Source: Arthrobacter mangrovi
Lineage (GTDB): Bacteria > Actinomycetota > Actinomycetes > Actinomycetales > Micrococcaceae
Direction: 5' to 3'
Assembly (NCBI RefSeq): GCF_026011795.1
Contig: NZ_BRVS01000007.1
Span: 1-64,000 of the forward strand
Length of the DNA stretch: 64,000 nt
Of the stretch, positions 1 to 8,040 are shown piece after piece (position 1 is the stretch's first letter; each line of letters begins with the position of its first letter). Below the pieces are notes generated by a model. The model was given only the letters and a program-made list of their open reading frames with translations. It was not told where the DNA came from and made no database searches. The position numbers were made by a program, and so were the translations under genes.

Positions 1-1364
1 TGGCCAGGGACCGGATCCTGTCCGCCCGCGGACTCGACGTCGTCGTCGGGAAGCTGCGGAAGGCGCAGCAGGAAATGGCGAGCGAGGATCCGGCCGTGCA
101 TGCCAAGGCCATGCGCCGGTACGACCGGCTGGAGGCGGAGTTCCTGGCCGGCGGCGGTTATGCCGCCGAGGCGGAGGCCGCCGCGATCTCCTCCAATCTC
201 CAGCTGCCCGAGCGCATCCTCAACCAGCCGCTCAAGACCCTCTCCGGCGGCCAGCGGCGGCGCGTCGAACTGGCCCGGATCCTCTACTCCGGCGCCGACA
301 CCATGCTGCTGGACGAGCCGACGAACCACCTGGACGCCGATTCGATCAGCTGGCTGCGTGAATTCCTGAAGAACCACCAGGGCGGGCTGATCGTGATCAG
401 CCACGACACCGGCCTGCTGGAGGCGACGGTCAACAAGGTCTTCCACCTGGACGCGAACCGCGCCGCCGTCGACATCTACAACATGAACTGGAAGCGCTAC
501 CTGCAGCAGCGCGAAACCGACGAGCGCGCCCGCAAGCGCGAACGTGCCAACGCGGAAAAGAAGGCGCAGGTCCTGCTGGACCAGGCCAATAAGATGCGGG
601 CCAAGGCCACCAAGGCCGTCGCCGCCCAGAACATGGCCAAGCGCGCCGAACGGCTGCTCGACGGGCTGGACGCCGTGCGGGCCCAGGACAAGGTCGCGGC
701 CCTGCGCTTCCCGGATCCCGCCCCCTGCGGCAAGACCCCGATGACGGCGGAAGGGCTCAGCAAGTCCTACGGTTCGCTGGAAATCTTCACGGATGTGGAC
801 CTCGCGATCGACCGCGGTTCCAAGGTGGTCATCCTCGGCCTCAACGGCGCCGGCAAGACGACCTTGCTGCGCATGCTGGCCGGCGTGGACACACCGGACA
901 CCGGCGAAGTCGTCCCGGGGCACGGGCTCAAGATCGGCTACTACGCCCAGGAGCACGACACTCTGGATACCGAACGCACCGTGCTGGAGAACATGCGGAC
1001 CGCGGCGCCGGACCTGCAGGACACGCAAGTCCGGAACATCCTCGGTTCCTTCCTGTTCTCCGGGGACGACGTGAGCAAGCCGGCCGGCGTGCTCTCCGGC
1101 GGCGAGAAGACGCGGCTGGCGCTGGCCACGATCGTCGCGTCCTCGGCCAATGTGCTGCTGCTCGATGAGCCCACGAACAACCTGGACCCGGCCAGCCGCG
1201 CCGAAATCCTGGGCGCACTGCGGAACTACACCGGCGCCGTCGTCATGGTCAGCCACGACGAGGGAGCCGTTGAGGCGCTGAATCCGGAGCGCGTGGTCCT
1301 GCTGCCCGACGGCGTCGAGGACCTCTGGAACGAGGACTACCTGGACCTGGTCACCCTGGCCTAA
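1..1364 (+). CDS. ABC-F family ATP-binding protein (5' end outside window)
   Basis: Only the last 453 residues are present; the frame is open back to base 3, so the true start lies upstream. What remains of the first ABC domain has the LSGGQ signature (nt 241-255) and Walker B LLDEPTNHLD (about 307-336); its Walker A is missing. A Lys/Ala/Arg-rich helical linker (about 480-690) leads to a complete second ABC domain with Walker A GLNGAGKTTLL (about 837), LSGGEKTR (about 1090) and LLLDEPTNNLD (about 1157). There are no membrane segments. Tandem ABCs joined by a charged linker define ABC-F soluble ATPases, which act on ribosomes as translation factors or antibiotic-protection proteins. The sequence does not show which subfamily this is. 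Confidence 0.9.
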   Translation, partial: ARDRILSARGLDVVVGKLRKAQQEMASEDPAVHAKAMRRYDRLEAEFLAGGGYAAEAEAAAISSNLQLPERILNQPLKTLSGGQRRRVELARILYSGADTMLLDEPTNHLDADSISWLREFLKNHQGGLIVISHDTGLLEATVNKVFHLDANRAAVDIYNMNWKRYLQQRETDERARKRERANAEKKAQVLLDQANKMRAKATKAVAAQNMAKRAERLLDGLDAVRAQDKVAALRFPDPAPCGKTPMTAEGLSKSYGSLEIFTDVDLAIDRGSKVVILGLNGAGKTTLLRMLAGVDTPDTGEVVPGHGLKIGYYAQEHDTLDTERTVLENMRTAAPDLQDTQVRNILGSFLFSGDDVSKPAGVLSGGEKTRLALATIVASSANVLLLDEPTNNLDPASRAEILGALRNYTGAVVMVSHDEGAVEALNPERVVLLPDGVEDLWNEDYLDLVTLA

Positions 1365-1375
1365 GCGGCACCGGG

Positions 1376-2275
1376 TCAGTCGTCCTTGCTGAGCAGCGAG
1401 CCGTCCGTGCGGAAGCCCTGCGCATCGAGCAGCGCGTCCTCTTCCTCCTCGGCGGTGGGCCGGTTGCGCCTCCGCTTGGGCGCCGCCGTCCGCCGCGCCG
1501 GATTGGCTTCGTGGATTCCGTGCGCTTCGTCCTCCGCCTGCAGCTCGTCCATCCGTGCCTGCTGCCGGGCCGCGTAGCCGTAGCCCACGAAGAACAGCAG
1601 TCCGAAGGCATACCACTGCATCGAGTAGGACAGGTGCGGCCCTTCGTCGATCGCCGGCTTCGGAATCGCGACGGGCTGCGTTGCCGGCGCCGGATCCTCG
1701 CTAGCCATCATGCCGTAGGCGCCGGTGTAGACCGGGTAGTCCAGTTCGGCCGCATAGTCTTCCAGCCGGATGGAAGCCAGCTGTCCCTCCGGTGCTCCAC
1801 GGTCGACAGCCGCTTCGCCGGGCTTCATGCGCACGACGACGGTCACGTCCCCCTCCGGGGGCGCCGGCACGTCGTCCGGGCGTCCGGCCTGGATGTTGCC
1901 AATGGGCAGCCAGCCGCGGTCAACGATCACGGCGGCACCCGATTCCAGCCTGAGCGGCACAAGGACTTCGTAGCCCGGGCGGCCGTTCAGGGGGCGGTTG
2001 CGGACGATCCGCTGCCTGGCGACGTCGTACTCGCCGCGCAGGGCGACCGGCGTCCACTCATCGGCCTCGGCCGCAGTCTCGAAGATCTGCGGCACCGTGG
2101 AGAACTCGACGGGCGCGCGGTCGTAATTGGATTCAATAGCGGAAATGACATCGCGGGCCTGCTCGCGGCGGTCCATCTGCCAGTTGCCCAGCAGCACGCA
2201 GACGGCCGCGAGCAGGACCACGAGGAGGAACCATCCGACCCATTTGCCGGTGAACAGGAAGCGGTAGGAACTCAT
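1376..2275 (-). CDS. SURF1 family membrane protein
   Basis: A 299-residue protein with the SURF1 layout: a membrane helix near residues 13-31, a long extracytoplasmic domain, and a second helix near 218-236. The N-terminal GNWQMDRR stretch is typical of the family. SURF1 proteins assist assembly of haem-copper cytochrome oxidase. After the second helix there is a charged tail of about 63 residues, longer than in minimal SURF1 proteins. It is the last gene of a minus-strand trio: its ATG overlaps the stop of the preceding gene as ATGA, so translation is probably coupled. No cytochrome oxidase gene is in the window. The stop lies 12 bases from the convergent ABC-F gene, with no obvious terminator between. 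Confidence 0.88.
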   Translation of the reverse strand: MSSYRFLFTGKWVGWFLLVVLLAAVCVLLGNWQMDRREQARDVISAIESNYDRAPVEFSTVPQIFETAAEADEWTPVALRGEYDVARQRIVRNRPLNGRPGYEVLVPLRLESGAAVIVDRGWLPIGNIQAGRPDDVPAPPEGDVTVVVRMKPGEAAVDRGAPEGQLASIRLEDYAAELDYPVYTGAYGMMASEDPAPATQPVAIPKPAIDEGPHLSYSMQWYAFGLLFFVGYGYAARQQARMDELQAEDEAHGIHEANPARRTAAPKRRRNRPTAEEEEDALLDAQGFRTDGSLLSKDD

Positions 2276-2541
2276 TGGCCCTCCGCCGTTTCCGGGTTTT
2301 CGCCCGCAGAGGCCCCGAAGGCCTGAGTCGCGCGCCAGAGCCCGCGCTGTTCCAAGTATTCCTGGAGCCAGTCGCGGTGCTCGTCGCAGGCCAGCCAGGT
2401 CTTCCGGCGCTCAGGGGTGTGGATCTTCGGGTTGTTCCAGAGCAACTCCCAGGCCGCCGATGCGCGGCACCCCTTGCGCGAGCAGACCGGGGCAACCGCG
2501 ATCGGCTGTCCGCTTCCGGACAGTTGGTCGAAAATACTCAC
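2272..2541 (-). CDS. small conserved protein with possible Cys/His metal site
   Basis: An 89-residue soluble protein read from a GTG start that overlaps the stop of the upstream DUF3099 gene as GTGA; its own stop overlaps the SURF1 start as ATGA. It contains C20-x4-C25 and C52-x2-H55, spaced like a small zinc or iron site, around a Trp-rich centre. I do not recognise a named family. Coupling to SURF1 and DUF3099 makes it a candidate accessory of cytochrome oxidase assembly or another membrane-linked process, but that is inference. The length, the overlaps and the conserved-looking Cys/His pairs argue that it is a real gene. Confidence 0.75.
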   Translation of the reverse strand: MSIFDQLSGSGQPIAVAPVCSRKGCRASAAWELLWNNPKIHTPERRKTWLACDEHRDWLQEYLEQRGLWRATQAFGASAGENPETAEGQ

Positions 2542-3026
2542 GCTGCGTCTCCGTCTTTCCCGCGTTGATCCATCAGTCCCTCGCCGCCCGGCCCTTCTCT
2601 GCCCTGTCCCTCGTCGAACCAGGGCCGGCCCGGCGCACCCGCGCCGCCTGCAGTCTCGCCGCCGCTGTCCGCGTCGTCATCGACCACCTCGCCTGCGAGC
2701 ACATCGGTCTCTTCCTCCTGCGGGCCCGTGCCGGCCTCGAGTTCGGCGGCCGGGGCCCGATCCAAAAGCGAGTCGCTGTGCTGCAGATTGCTCTGGTCGC
2801 TGCCGCTGTTCGCGATGACCACGGCGATCCACGGCAGGAACACGGCGCCGGCGATGAACGTCCAGCGCAGCCAGCCGTCCACGAAAAAGAACAGCAGGAG
2901 GCAGGCAAGACGGATGCTCATGGCGATGGTGTACTTGACCATCCGGCGCCGCATCTCGTCGGTATGGCCCTCCTGCGCGTCCGTAATGCTCTGGACGGCC
3001 TGATCATCGTTTGACTGCTTACTCAT
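2538..3026 (-). CDS. DUF3099 family membrane protein
   Basis: A 162-residue protein, first gene of the SURF1 operon. The ATG at 3026 is preferred over one 33 bases upstream because it begins MSKQSN and has GGAG about seven bases before it. The N-terminal part contains the Ser/Ile-Thr-Asp-Ala motif typical of actinobacterial DUF3099 proteins (QSITDAQEGHTDEM), followed by two closely spaced hydrophobic helices roughly within residues 32-75. The C-terminal half is acidic, Gly-rich and probably disordered. The family has no established function. Its stop overlaps the next start by four bases. Confidence 0.78.
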   Translation of the reverse strand: MSKQSNDDQAVQSITDAQEGHTDEMRRRMVKYTIAMSIRLACLLLFFFVDGWLRWTFIAGAVFLPWIAVVIANSGSDQSNLQHSDSLLDRAPAAELEAGTGPQEEETDVLAGEVVDDDADSGGETAGGAGAPGRPWFDEGQGREGPGGEGLMDQRGKDGDAA

Positions 3027-3155
3027 CACGCTCCAAAGAACCTCCCTCAATTCTCCCACGGCATCGGTCGATGAACGAACTTCTCCAAGGCCTGCGGATC
3101 CTGCGGCCGGGCTAGGATGCTCTAGGACAAAACAGCGTTTTCAACGGAGGTAAGT

Positions 3156-3878
3156 GTGAGCAACGAAGAGCAGGCGGGGCGCAGCGTCCTGGTGACCGGC
3201 GGTAACCGCGGCATCGGACTCGCTATCGCGCGCGCATTCCAGGCGAATGGCGACAAGGTGGCCATCACCTATCGCAGCGGCGACGTGCCCGAGGGGCTGC
3301 TGGGCGTCAAGGCGGACGTGACCGATGCCTCCTCGATCGACGCTGCCTTCACCGAAGTCGAAGCCGCCCACGGTCCGGTAGAGGTGCTGGTCGCCAATGC
3401 CGGCATCACGCGCGACACGCTCCTGCTGCGAATGAGCGAAGACGACTTCACCGACGTCATCGACACCAACCTGAGCGGCGCTTTCCGCGTCGTCAAGCGC
3501 GCGTCCAAGGGCATGATCCGGCTGCGCAAAGGCCGGGTCGTGCTGATTTCCTCCGTGGTCGGGCTCTACGGTTCTCCGGGGCAGATCAACTACGCCGCCT
3601 CCAAATCGGGCCTCGTCGGGATCGCCCGCTCGCTGACCCGCGAACTCGGTTCCCGCGGCATCACCGCCAACGTCGTCGCCCCGGGTTTCATCAATACCGA
3701 CATGACGGCGGCACTCCCCGAGGACACGCAGAAGAGCTACCTCTCCAGTATCCCGGCAGGCCGCTTCGCCGAGCCGGAGGAAGTGGCCAACGTCGTGCGC
3801 TGGATCGCCAGCGACGAGGCCGCCTACATCTCCGGTGCGGTCATTCCGGTAGACGGCGGACTGGGAATGGGCCACTGA
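3156..3878 (+). CDS. fabG: 3-oxoacyl-ACP reductase FabG
   Basis: A 240-residue classical short-chain dehydrogenase of the usual FabG length. It has the NADPH-binding motif TGGNRGIG (residues 14-21), NAG (81-83) and the catalytic set Asn105, Ser133, Tyr146 and Lys150. The C-terminal PVDGGLGMGH is typical of actinobacterial FabG/MabA. It reduces 3-oxoacyl-ACP in fatty-acid elongation. The start is GTG at 3156 with GGAGG six bases upstream. In mycobacteria the equivalent fabG1 precedes inhA; here the following gene is a different SDR, and an intrinsic terminator separates the two. Confidence 0.92.
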   Translation: MSNEEQAGRSVLVTGGNRGIGLAIARAFQANGDKVAITYRSGDVPEGLLGVKADVTDASSIDAAFTEVEAAHGPVEVLVANAGITRDTLLLRMSEDDFTDVIDTNLSGAFRVVKRASKGMIRLRKGRVVLISSVVGLYGSPGQINYAASKSGLVGIARSLTRELGSRGITANVVAPGFINTDMTAALPEDTQKSYLSSIPAGRFAEPEEVANVVRWIASDEAAYISGAVIPVDGGLGMGH

Positions 3879-3916
3879 CGGCATAACCGCTATTTGTCGC
3901 ATTCGGACAAAGCTTG

Positions 3917-3956
3917 AGGCTCCGCAGGCTGGCAGTATGGTCTGCGGAGCCTTTTT
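3917..3956 (+). terminator. Rho-independent terminator after fabG
   Basis: A perfect 11-bp stem (3917-3927 with 3942-3952) and a 14-base loop, followed directly by a short T run. It ends the fabG transcript, so the next SDR gene probably has its own promoter. Confidence 0.85.
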
Positions 3957-3999
3957 CATTAGGTGATTTCTACAAACGCCACGACGACTAGGAGCAAGA

Positions 4000-4752
4000 A
4001 TGGGTGCCTTGGACGGCAAAGCAGCAATTGTGACAGGATCCTCGCGCGGGGTCGGGGCCGCCGTGGCCGGACTGCTGGCGGCCGAGGGGGCCGGCGTCGT
4101 CGTCAACTACAGGCAGAAGGCACCCCGTGCCAATAAGGTCGTGGCCGGAATCGAAGCGGCCGGCGGCCGCGCCGTGGCCGTGGGCGCCGACCTGACTTCG
4201 CCCGAAGGGGCACAGTCCCTGGTCGACGCGGCCACCGAGAACTTCGGCGGGCTGGACCTGCTGGTCCTGAATGCCTCCGGCGGCATGGAATCGGGCCTCG
4301 GCGAGGACTACGCCATGCGGCTCAACCGCGATGCCCAGGTCAACATGCTCAGGGCCGCGGCGGCAGTCTTGCCCGCCGGGTCCCGGGTCGTGTTCGTCAC
4401 CAGCCACCAGGCCCATTTCATCAACACGGTCCCCACGATGCCCGAGTACGAGCCGGTCGCACGGAGCAAGCGCGCCGGCGAGGATGCCCTGCGGGCGGAG
4501 CTGCCGGCGCTCGAAGAGAAGGGCATCAGCCTGGTCGTGGTTTCGGGCGACATGATCGAGGGAACCGTGACGGCGACGCTGCTGGACCGTGCTGCTCCCG
4601 GCGCCATCGAAGCCCGCCGCGAGGCCGCGGGCAAGCTCTACTCGGTCGAGGAATTCGCAGCGGAGATCGCGAAGATGGCCACCGCGGATGTGCCCTCCGG
4701 CCACACGGAACTAGTGGGCGGAGCCGAATGGTTCCAGCAGGCCCAGGCCTGA
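4000..4752 (+). CDS. SDR-family protein with atypical active site
   Basis: A 250-residue Rossmann protein with the SDR nucleotide-binding motif TGSSRGVG (12-19), an NAS in place of the usual NAG, and Ser135 at the usual catalytic Ser position. The canonical YxxxK is absent. The nearest residues are Tyr150 and Lys157 (Y-x6-K), and the residue four before Lys157 is Val153. About five extra residues separate Ser135 from the lysine compared with normal SDRs. It may use a shifted tyrosine, or may bind NAD(P) without standard oxidoreductase chemistry. It follows fabG but lies beyond a terminator. I can support SDR membership, not a substrate. Confidence 0.82.
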   Translation: MGALDGKAAIVTGSSRGVGAAVAGLLAAEGAGVVVNYRQKAPRANKVVAGIEAAGGRAVAVGADLTSPEGAQSLVDAATENFGGLDLLVLNASGGMESGLGEDYAMRLNRDAQVNMLRAAAAVLPAGSRVVFVTSHQAHFINTVPTMPEYEPVARSKRAGEDALRAELPALEEKGISLVVVSGDMIEGTVTATLLDRAAPGAIEARREAAGKLYSVEEFAAEIAKMATADVPSGHTELVGGAEWFQQAQA

Positions 4753-4777
4753 TTCCGGCTTAGCAGGCCGCCCCGGT

Positions 4778-4811
4778 GGCCGCCGCCAGTGCATGGGCAC
4801 GGGCGGCGGCC
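4778..4811 (+). terminator. GC-rich hairpin, possible terminator
   Basis: A 10-bp stem (4778-4787 with 4802-4811) with an additional inner stem GTGC/GCAC, 25 bases after the SDR stop. There is no T run, so this is a weak intrinsic terminator or a Rho-assisted stop. Confidence 0.45.
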
Positions 4812-4883
4812 GCCGTCGTCTGCACCGCCCTGCCACCCCGCCATTCCCTTGCCCTTCGGATTGCGCTAAGATCACACGTTTAG

Positions 4884-4923
4884 CCGCACCAAAGGGAAGC
4901 TGTGCGGAGCTATCTTGGGGGGG
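4884..4923 (+). promoter_or_regulatory. 5' leader hairpin and G7 tract before the glycosidase
   Basis: A 6-bp hairpin CCGCAC/GTGCGG (4884-4889, 4902-4907) is followed by a run of seven G (4917-4923) ending five bases before the ATG. The G run overlaps the ribosome-binding region. No known riboswitch consensus is visible. Confidence 0.35.
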
Positions 4924-4927
4924 AACA

Positions 4928-6190
4928 ATGCGCCGTACCTGCGCAGCACTATGCGCCATGCTGGCGCTGGCCATATCCATGCTCTGCGGCGCACTGCCGT
5001 CCCAGGCGGCAGCGGCGGCCATCACGCTGAGCGACTATTCCGGGCCGGCCGGGACCACGGTCACCGTCACCGGTACAGGCTTCCCCAAGAAGACCGCGGG
5101 TACCGTGTCCGCCGGTACCGGCCAGCAGGCCTTCGCGACGTCCGCTTCGGGGTATTTCAAGACGTCCATCGTGATCCCCGAGGCCGCCGACGCTTCGCTG
5201 CGGATTGAGGCACGTGCGGGCGCTGCCGCCGCTTCGGCGATGTTCACGGTCACGTACAGCAGTCCCTCCGTGACCGAAGAGGAGCAACAGGTGGCGGCGC
5301 TCGACACGGCAGCCACCCTGCCCGGCATCAGCAGCGCGAGATTGCGCTTTGGCGTCGGCACGCCGGGAGGGCCGCTGGCGCAGGGCGAGCTGGATACCGT
5401 CGCCGCAATGTCGGGGGAAACCCCGTCCGTGATCTTGTCCTACAAAGACTTCCGGCAGGCGCCGCCGGTGGCCGAGCTCGAAGCGGTGCGGTCCCGCGGC
5501 GCGGTGACGCTGCTGACCTGGGAACCGTGGGCCTGGGGCGGCGGAACGGAGCAGCCCGCCTACTCCCTGGACCGGATCGCCGCCGGGGACTTCGACGCCT
5601 ACCTGCGGCAGTGGGGCACCGCCCTCGCCCAATGGGGCCACCCCGTCTACCTGCGGTTCGGCCACGAGATGAACGGCAACTGGTACCCCTGGTCGGAGGG
5701 AGTCAACGGCAACGGCGCCGGCGACTATGCGGCGGCATGGCGGCACGTCCACGACGTCGTCAGCTCGACGGGAGCGGCCAACGTGCAGTGGGTGTGGAAT
5801 CCCAATGTGCCCTACTGGGGGTCGACGCCGCTGGACGGGCTCTATCCCGGACCGGACTACGTCGACGCGGTGGCCCTGGACGGCTACAACTGGGGCACTT
5901 CTGCCGACTGGAGCAAATGGACCCAGCCGTGGGAGCTGTTCGCCGACGGCCTCGGCCAGGTCCGTTCCCTGGCTCCGGGCAAGCCCATCCTCATCGCGGA
6001 AACATCCTCGGCCGAACAGGGCGGCTCGAAAGCCGCATGGAACGCGGACCTGGTCTACTACCTGGCGCAGCAGCCGGACATCACTGCCGTGGTGTGGTTC
6101 CACTTCAACAAGGAAACCGACTGGCGGATCGACAGCAGCCAGAGCTCGGCGGACGCGCTCCGCGCGGCTCTGGCGGCGCGCCGCGGCTGA
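4928..6190 (+). CDS. secreted GH26-like glycoside hydrolase (beta-mannanase type)
   Basis: A 420-residue exported protein. The ATG at 4928 begins a clear Sec signal peptide (MRR, hydrophobic core, cleavage around SQAAAAA near residue 31). Residues about 32-110 form a beta-rich module with TVTVTGTGF, resembling an IPT/TIG or Ig-like fold. The rest matches a GH26-type (beta/alpha)8 barrel: acid/base Glu247 in GHEMNGNWYPW, likely nucleophile Glu358 in ILIAETSS, and the Trp-rich surroundings of that clan. GH26 enzymes cleave beta-1,4-mannan or mixed beta-glucans; the substrate here is not determinable. It stands alone, with no transporter or regulator beside it. Confidence 0.85.
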   Translation: MRRTCAALCAMLALAISMLCGALPSQAAAAAITLSDYSGPAGTTVTVTGTGFPKKTAGTVSAGTGQQAFATSASGYFKTSIVIPEAADASLRIEARAGAAAASAMFTVTYSSPSVTEEEQQVAALDTAATLPGISSARLRFGVGTPGGPLAQGELDTVAAMSGETPSVILSYKDFRQAPPVAELEAVRSRGAVTLLTWEPWAWGGGTEQPAYSLDRIAAGDFDAYLRQWGTALAQWGHPVYLRFGHEMNGNWYPWSEGVNGNGAGDYAAAWRHVHDVVSSTGAANVQWVWNPNVPYWGSTPLDGLYPGPDYVDAVALDGYNWGTSADWSKWTQPWELFADGLGQVRSLAPGKPILIAETSSAEQGGSKAAWNADLVYYLAQQPDITAVVWFHFNKETDWRIDSSQSSADALRAALAARRG

Positions 6191-6220
6191 CCTGCGGCCC
6201 GGTCCGGCACTCCTTCCGGA

Positions 6221-7114
6221 TCAGACGCCTGCGAAGTACCGGACCACGTCCAGGTAGGGGATGTTGACGGCCGCGTCCGCTGCGTCCCGCACGGCGGGCT
6301 TAGCGTTGAAAGCCACGCCGAGACCGGCGGCGCCGAGCATATCCAGGTCATTGGCGCCGTCGCCGACCGCGATGGTCTGTGCCATGTCGATGTGCTCTGC
6401 CTTCGCCCAGGCGCGCAGCGAAGCCTCTTTCGCGGCGCGGTCCACGACGTCCCCCTCGACGACGCCGGTCAAGGCGCCGTCCGTGGTGCCCAGCAGGTTC
6501 GCATGCCAGTAGTCCAGCCTCAGCTCCGCGGCCAGCGGATCCAGGATCTGGCTGAACCCGCCGGAGACCACCCCGACGACGTGCCCGGCGTTGAGGAACG
6601 CCTCGACCAGTTCGGCGGCACCGTCGGTGAGTTCAACCGCACCGTGGACCTGGTCGATGACCTCCAGCGGCAGGTCGCGCAGGGTTCCGACCCGGGCATG
6701 CAGGCTCTCGGCAAAGTCCAGTTCGCCGCGCATCGCCGCATCGGTCAGCGCGGCGACCTCGTCCCGCTTCCCGGCGTGCTCCGCGAGCAGCTCGATGACC
6801 TCCTGCTTGATCAGCGTGGAATCCACATCCATGATCAGCAGCTTGCGCTTCGGGCCGGCCAGCTCGGCGGGCACGACCGCCGTGCCGATGGAGCTCGTGA
6901 TGACCGGCTCGACCGCCGCCCGCAAGGCCAGCAGGCCGGACTCCGTGTCGCCGTCGTACCCCACGGCGTGCACCGTGGCCTGGAAACGGCCGTTGTCGAA
7001 GTTCTCCAGCTCCACAATGACGCCGCCCGCCGCTGAGAGGGCCTGCTGGACCGCCACCAGGTACTCGTCGGTGAGCTTGAGCCCGTAGGAGACAACGCGG
7101 AAGAGCGAAAGCAT
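6221..7114 (-). CDS. serB: phosphoserine phosphatase SerB
   Basis: A 297-residue HAD-superfamily enzyme carrying out the last step of serine biosynthesis. Motif I is DVDST (residues 96-100, nucleophile Asp96 and acid/base Asp98), motif II is VVSGGF, and motif III/IV is GDGANDLDML. The N-terminal 90 residues form the ACT-like regulatory region of long SerB proteins. I chose the ATG at 7114 (MLSLFR, with AGAAGGA upstream) over a TTG 60 bases earlier. It converges with the glycosidase and diverges from the ABC gene that follows. Confidence 0.93.
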   Translation of the reverse strand: MLSLFRVVSYGLKLTDEYLVAVQQALSAAGGVIVELENFDNGRFQATVHAVGYDGDTESGLLALRAAVEPVITSSIGTAVVPAELAGPKRKLLIMDVDSTLIKQEVIELLAEHAGKRDEVAALTDAAMRGELDFAESLHARVGTLRDLPLEVIDQVHGAVELTDGAAELVEAFLNAGHVVGVVSGGFSQILDPLAAELRLDYWHANLLGTTDGALTGVVEGDVVDRAAKEASLRAWAKAEHIDMAQTIAVGDGANDLDMLGAAGLGVAFNAKPAVRDAADAAVNIPYLDVVRYFAGV

Positions 7115-7236
7115 GCTGGAGAAGTCCTTCTCTGTCGGGCGCGCGGGGCGCCGGTGGAAATCAGCGGGGGCCAATCGCCGGGCCTGCGGCGTAGCGTTTG
7201 GCGAATGCTGCCTTTCTTAGCCTAGTGTCTAGAAGC

Positions 7237-8025
7237 ATGAGTGATGTTCTTGAATTTGCCGGGGTCAGCGTTGTCCGCGGGCGGAAAACCCTGTTGGACA
7301 ACGTGGACTGGCAAGTCAAGGAAGGCGAGCGTTGGGTCATCCTGGGCCCGAACGGCGCCGGGAAGACCACGCTGCTGCAGATCGCCGGTGCCCGGATGCA
7401 CCCCACCCGCGGCGTAGCCGGGATCCTCGAAGAGGTCATGGGATCCGTGGACGTGTTCGAGCTCCGGCCGCGGATCGGCCTGGCCTCCGCGGCGCTGGCC
7501 AACCAGATTCCGGAGCAGGAAACGGTGCTGAACGTCGTCGTCACCGCCTCCTATGGCGTGACCGGCCGCTGGCGCGAGGCCTACGAGAAGCAGGACGAGC
7601 GCCGGGCGTTCCGGCTGCTGGACCAGTGGGGGATGTCCACCTTCCTCAACCGCCGCTTCGCCACTTTGAGCGAGGGCGAACGCAAGCGGGTGCAGATCGC
7701 CCGCGCACTGATGGCGGACCCGGAGCTGCTGCTGCTCGACGAGCCGGGCGCGGGTCTTGACCTTGCCGGCCGCGAGGACCTGGTCCACCGGCTGAGCCAG
7801 CTCGCAGCTGACGAGGACTCTCCGGCGCTGGTGCTCGTGACGCACCATCTGGAAGAGGTGCCCCCGGGTTTCACCCACGCCATGCTGCTGCGCGAAGGCG
7901 GCGTGGTGGCGCAGGGGCCCATCGACGAGGTGCTCACCGAAGAGAACCTCAGCACGGCCTTCGACATGCCACTTGAGGTCAAGAACGACGGCGGCCGGTA
8001 CACGGCCGTTGCGCGCCGCGCCTGA
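7237..8025 (+). CDS. ABC transporter-type ATPase (YlmA/ModF-like)
   Basis: A 262-residue single ABC domain with Walker A GPNGAGKTT (from residue 37), signature LSEGERKRVQIARAL (about residue 144) and Walker B LLLLDEPGAGLD. The LSEGE variant and the compact size resemble the YlmA/ModF/PhnL-like soluble ATPases. The ATG at 7237 has little Shine-Dalgarno sequence; a TAGTGT box (7223-7228) ends eight bases before it, so a leaderless transcript is possible. No cognate ABC permease is nearby. The next gene is a non-ABC permease, so either the partner is elsewhere or the ATPase acts without one. Confidence 0.85.
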   Translation: MSDVLEFAGVSVVRGRKTLLDNVDWQVKEGERWVILGPNGAGKTTLLQIAGARMHPTRGVAGILEEVMGSVDVFELRPRIGLASAALANQIPEQETVLNVVVTASYGVTGRWREAYEKQDERRAFRLLDQWGMSTFLNRRFATLSEGERKRVQIARALMADPELLLLDEPGAGLDLAGREDLVHRLSQLAADEDSPALVLVTHHLEEVPPGFTHAMLLREGGVVAQGPIDEVLTEENLSTAFDMPLEVKNDGGRYTAVARRA

Positions 8026-8040
8026 GCCGGTACTGACTCT

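Noticed and set aside
4861-4927. c-di-GMP or c-di-AMP riboswitch before the glycosidase
   Set aside because: The conserved cores of these riboswitches are not present; only a simple hairpin and a G run are visible.
7114-7174. TTG at 7174 as the serB start
   Set aside because: It adds a Pro/Arg-rich stretch with no ribosome-binding site. ATG at 7114 begins the conserved MLSLFRVVSYG.
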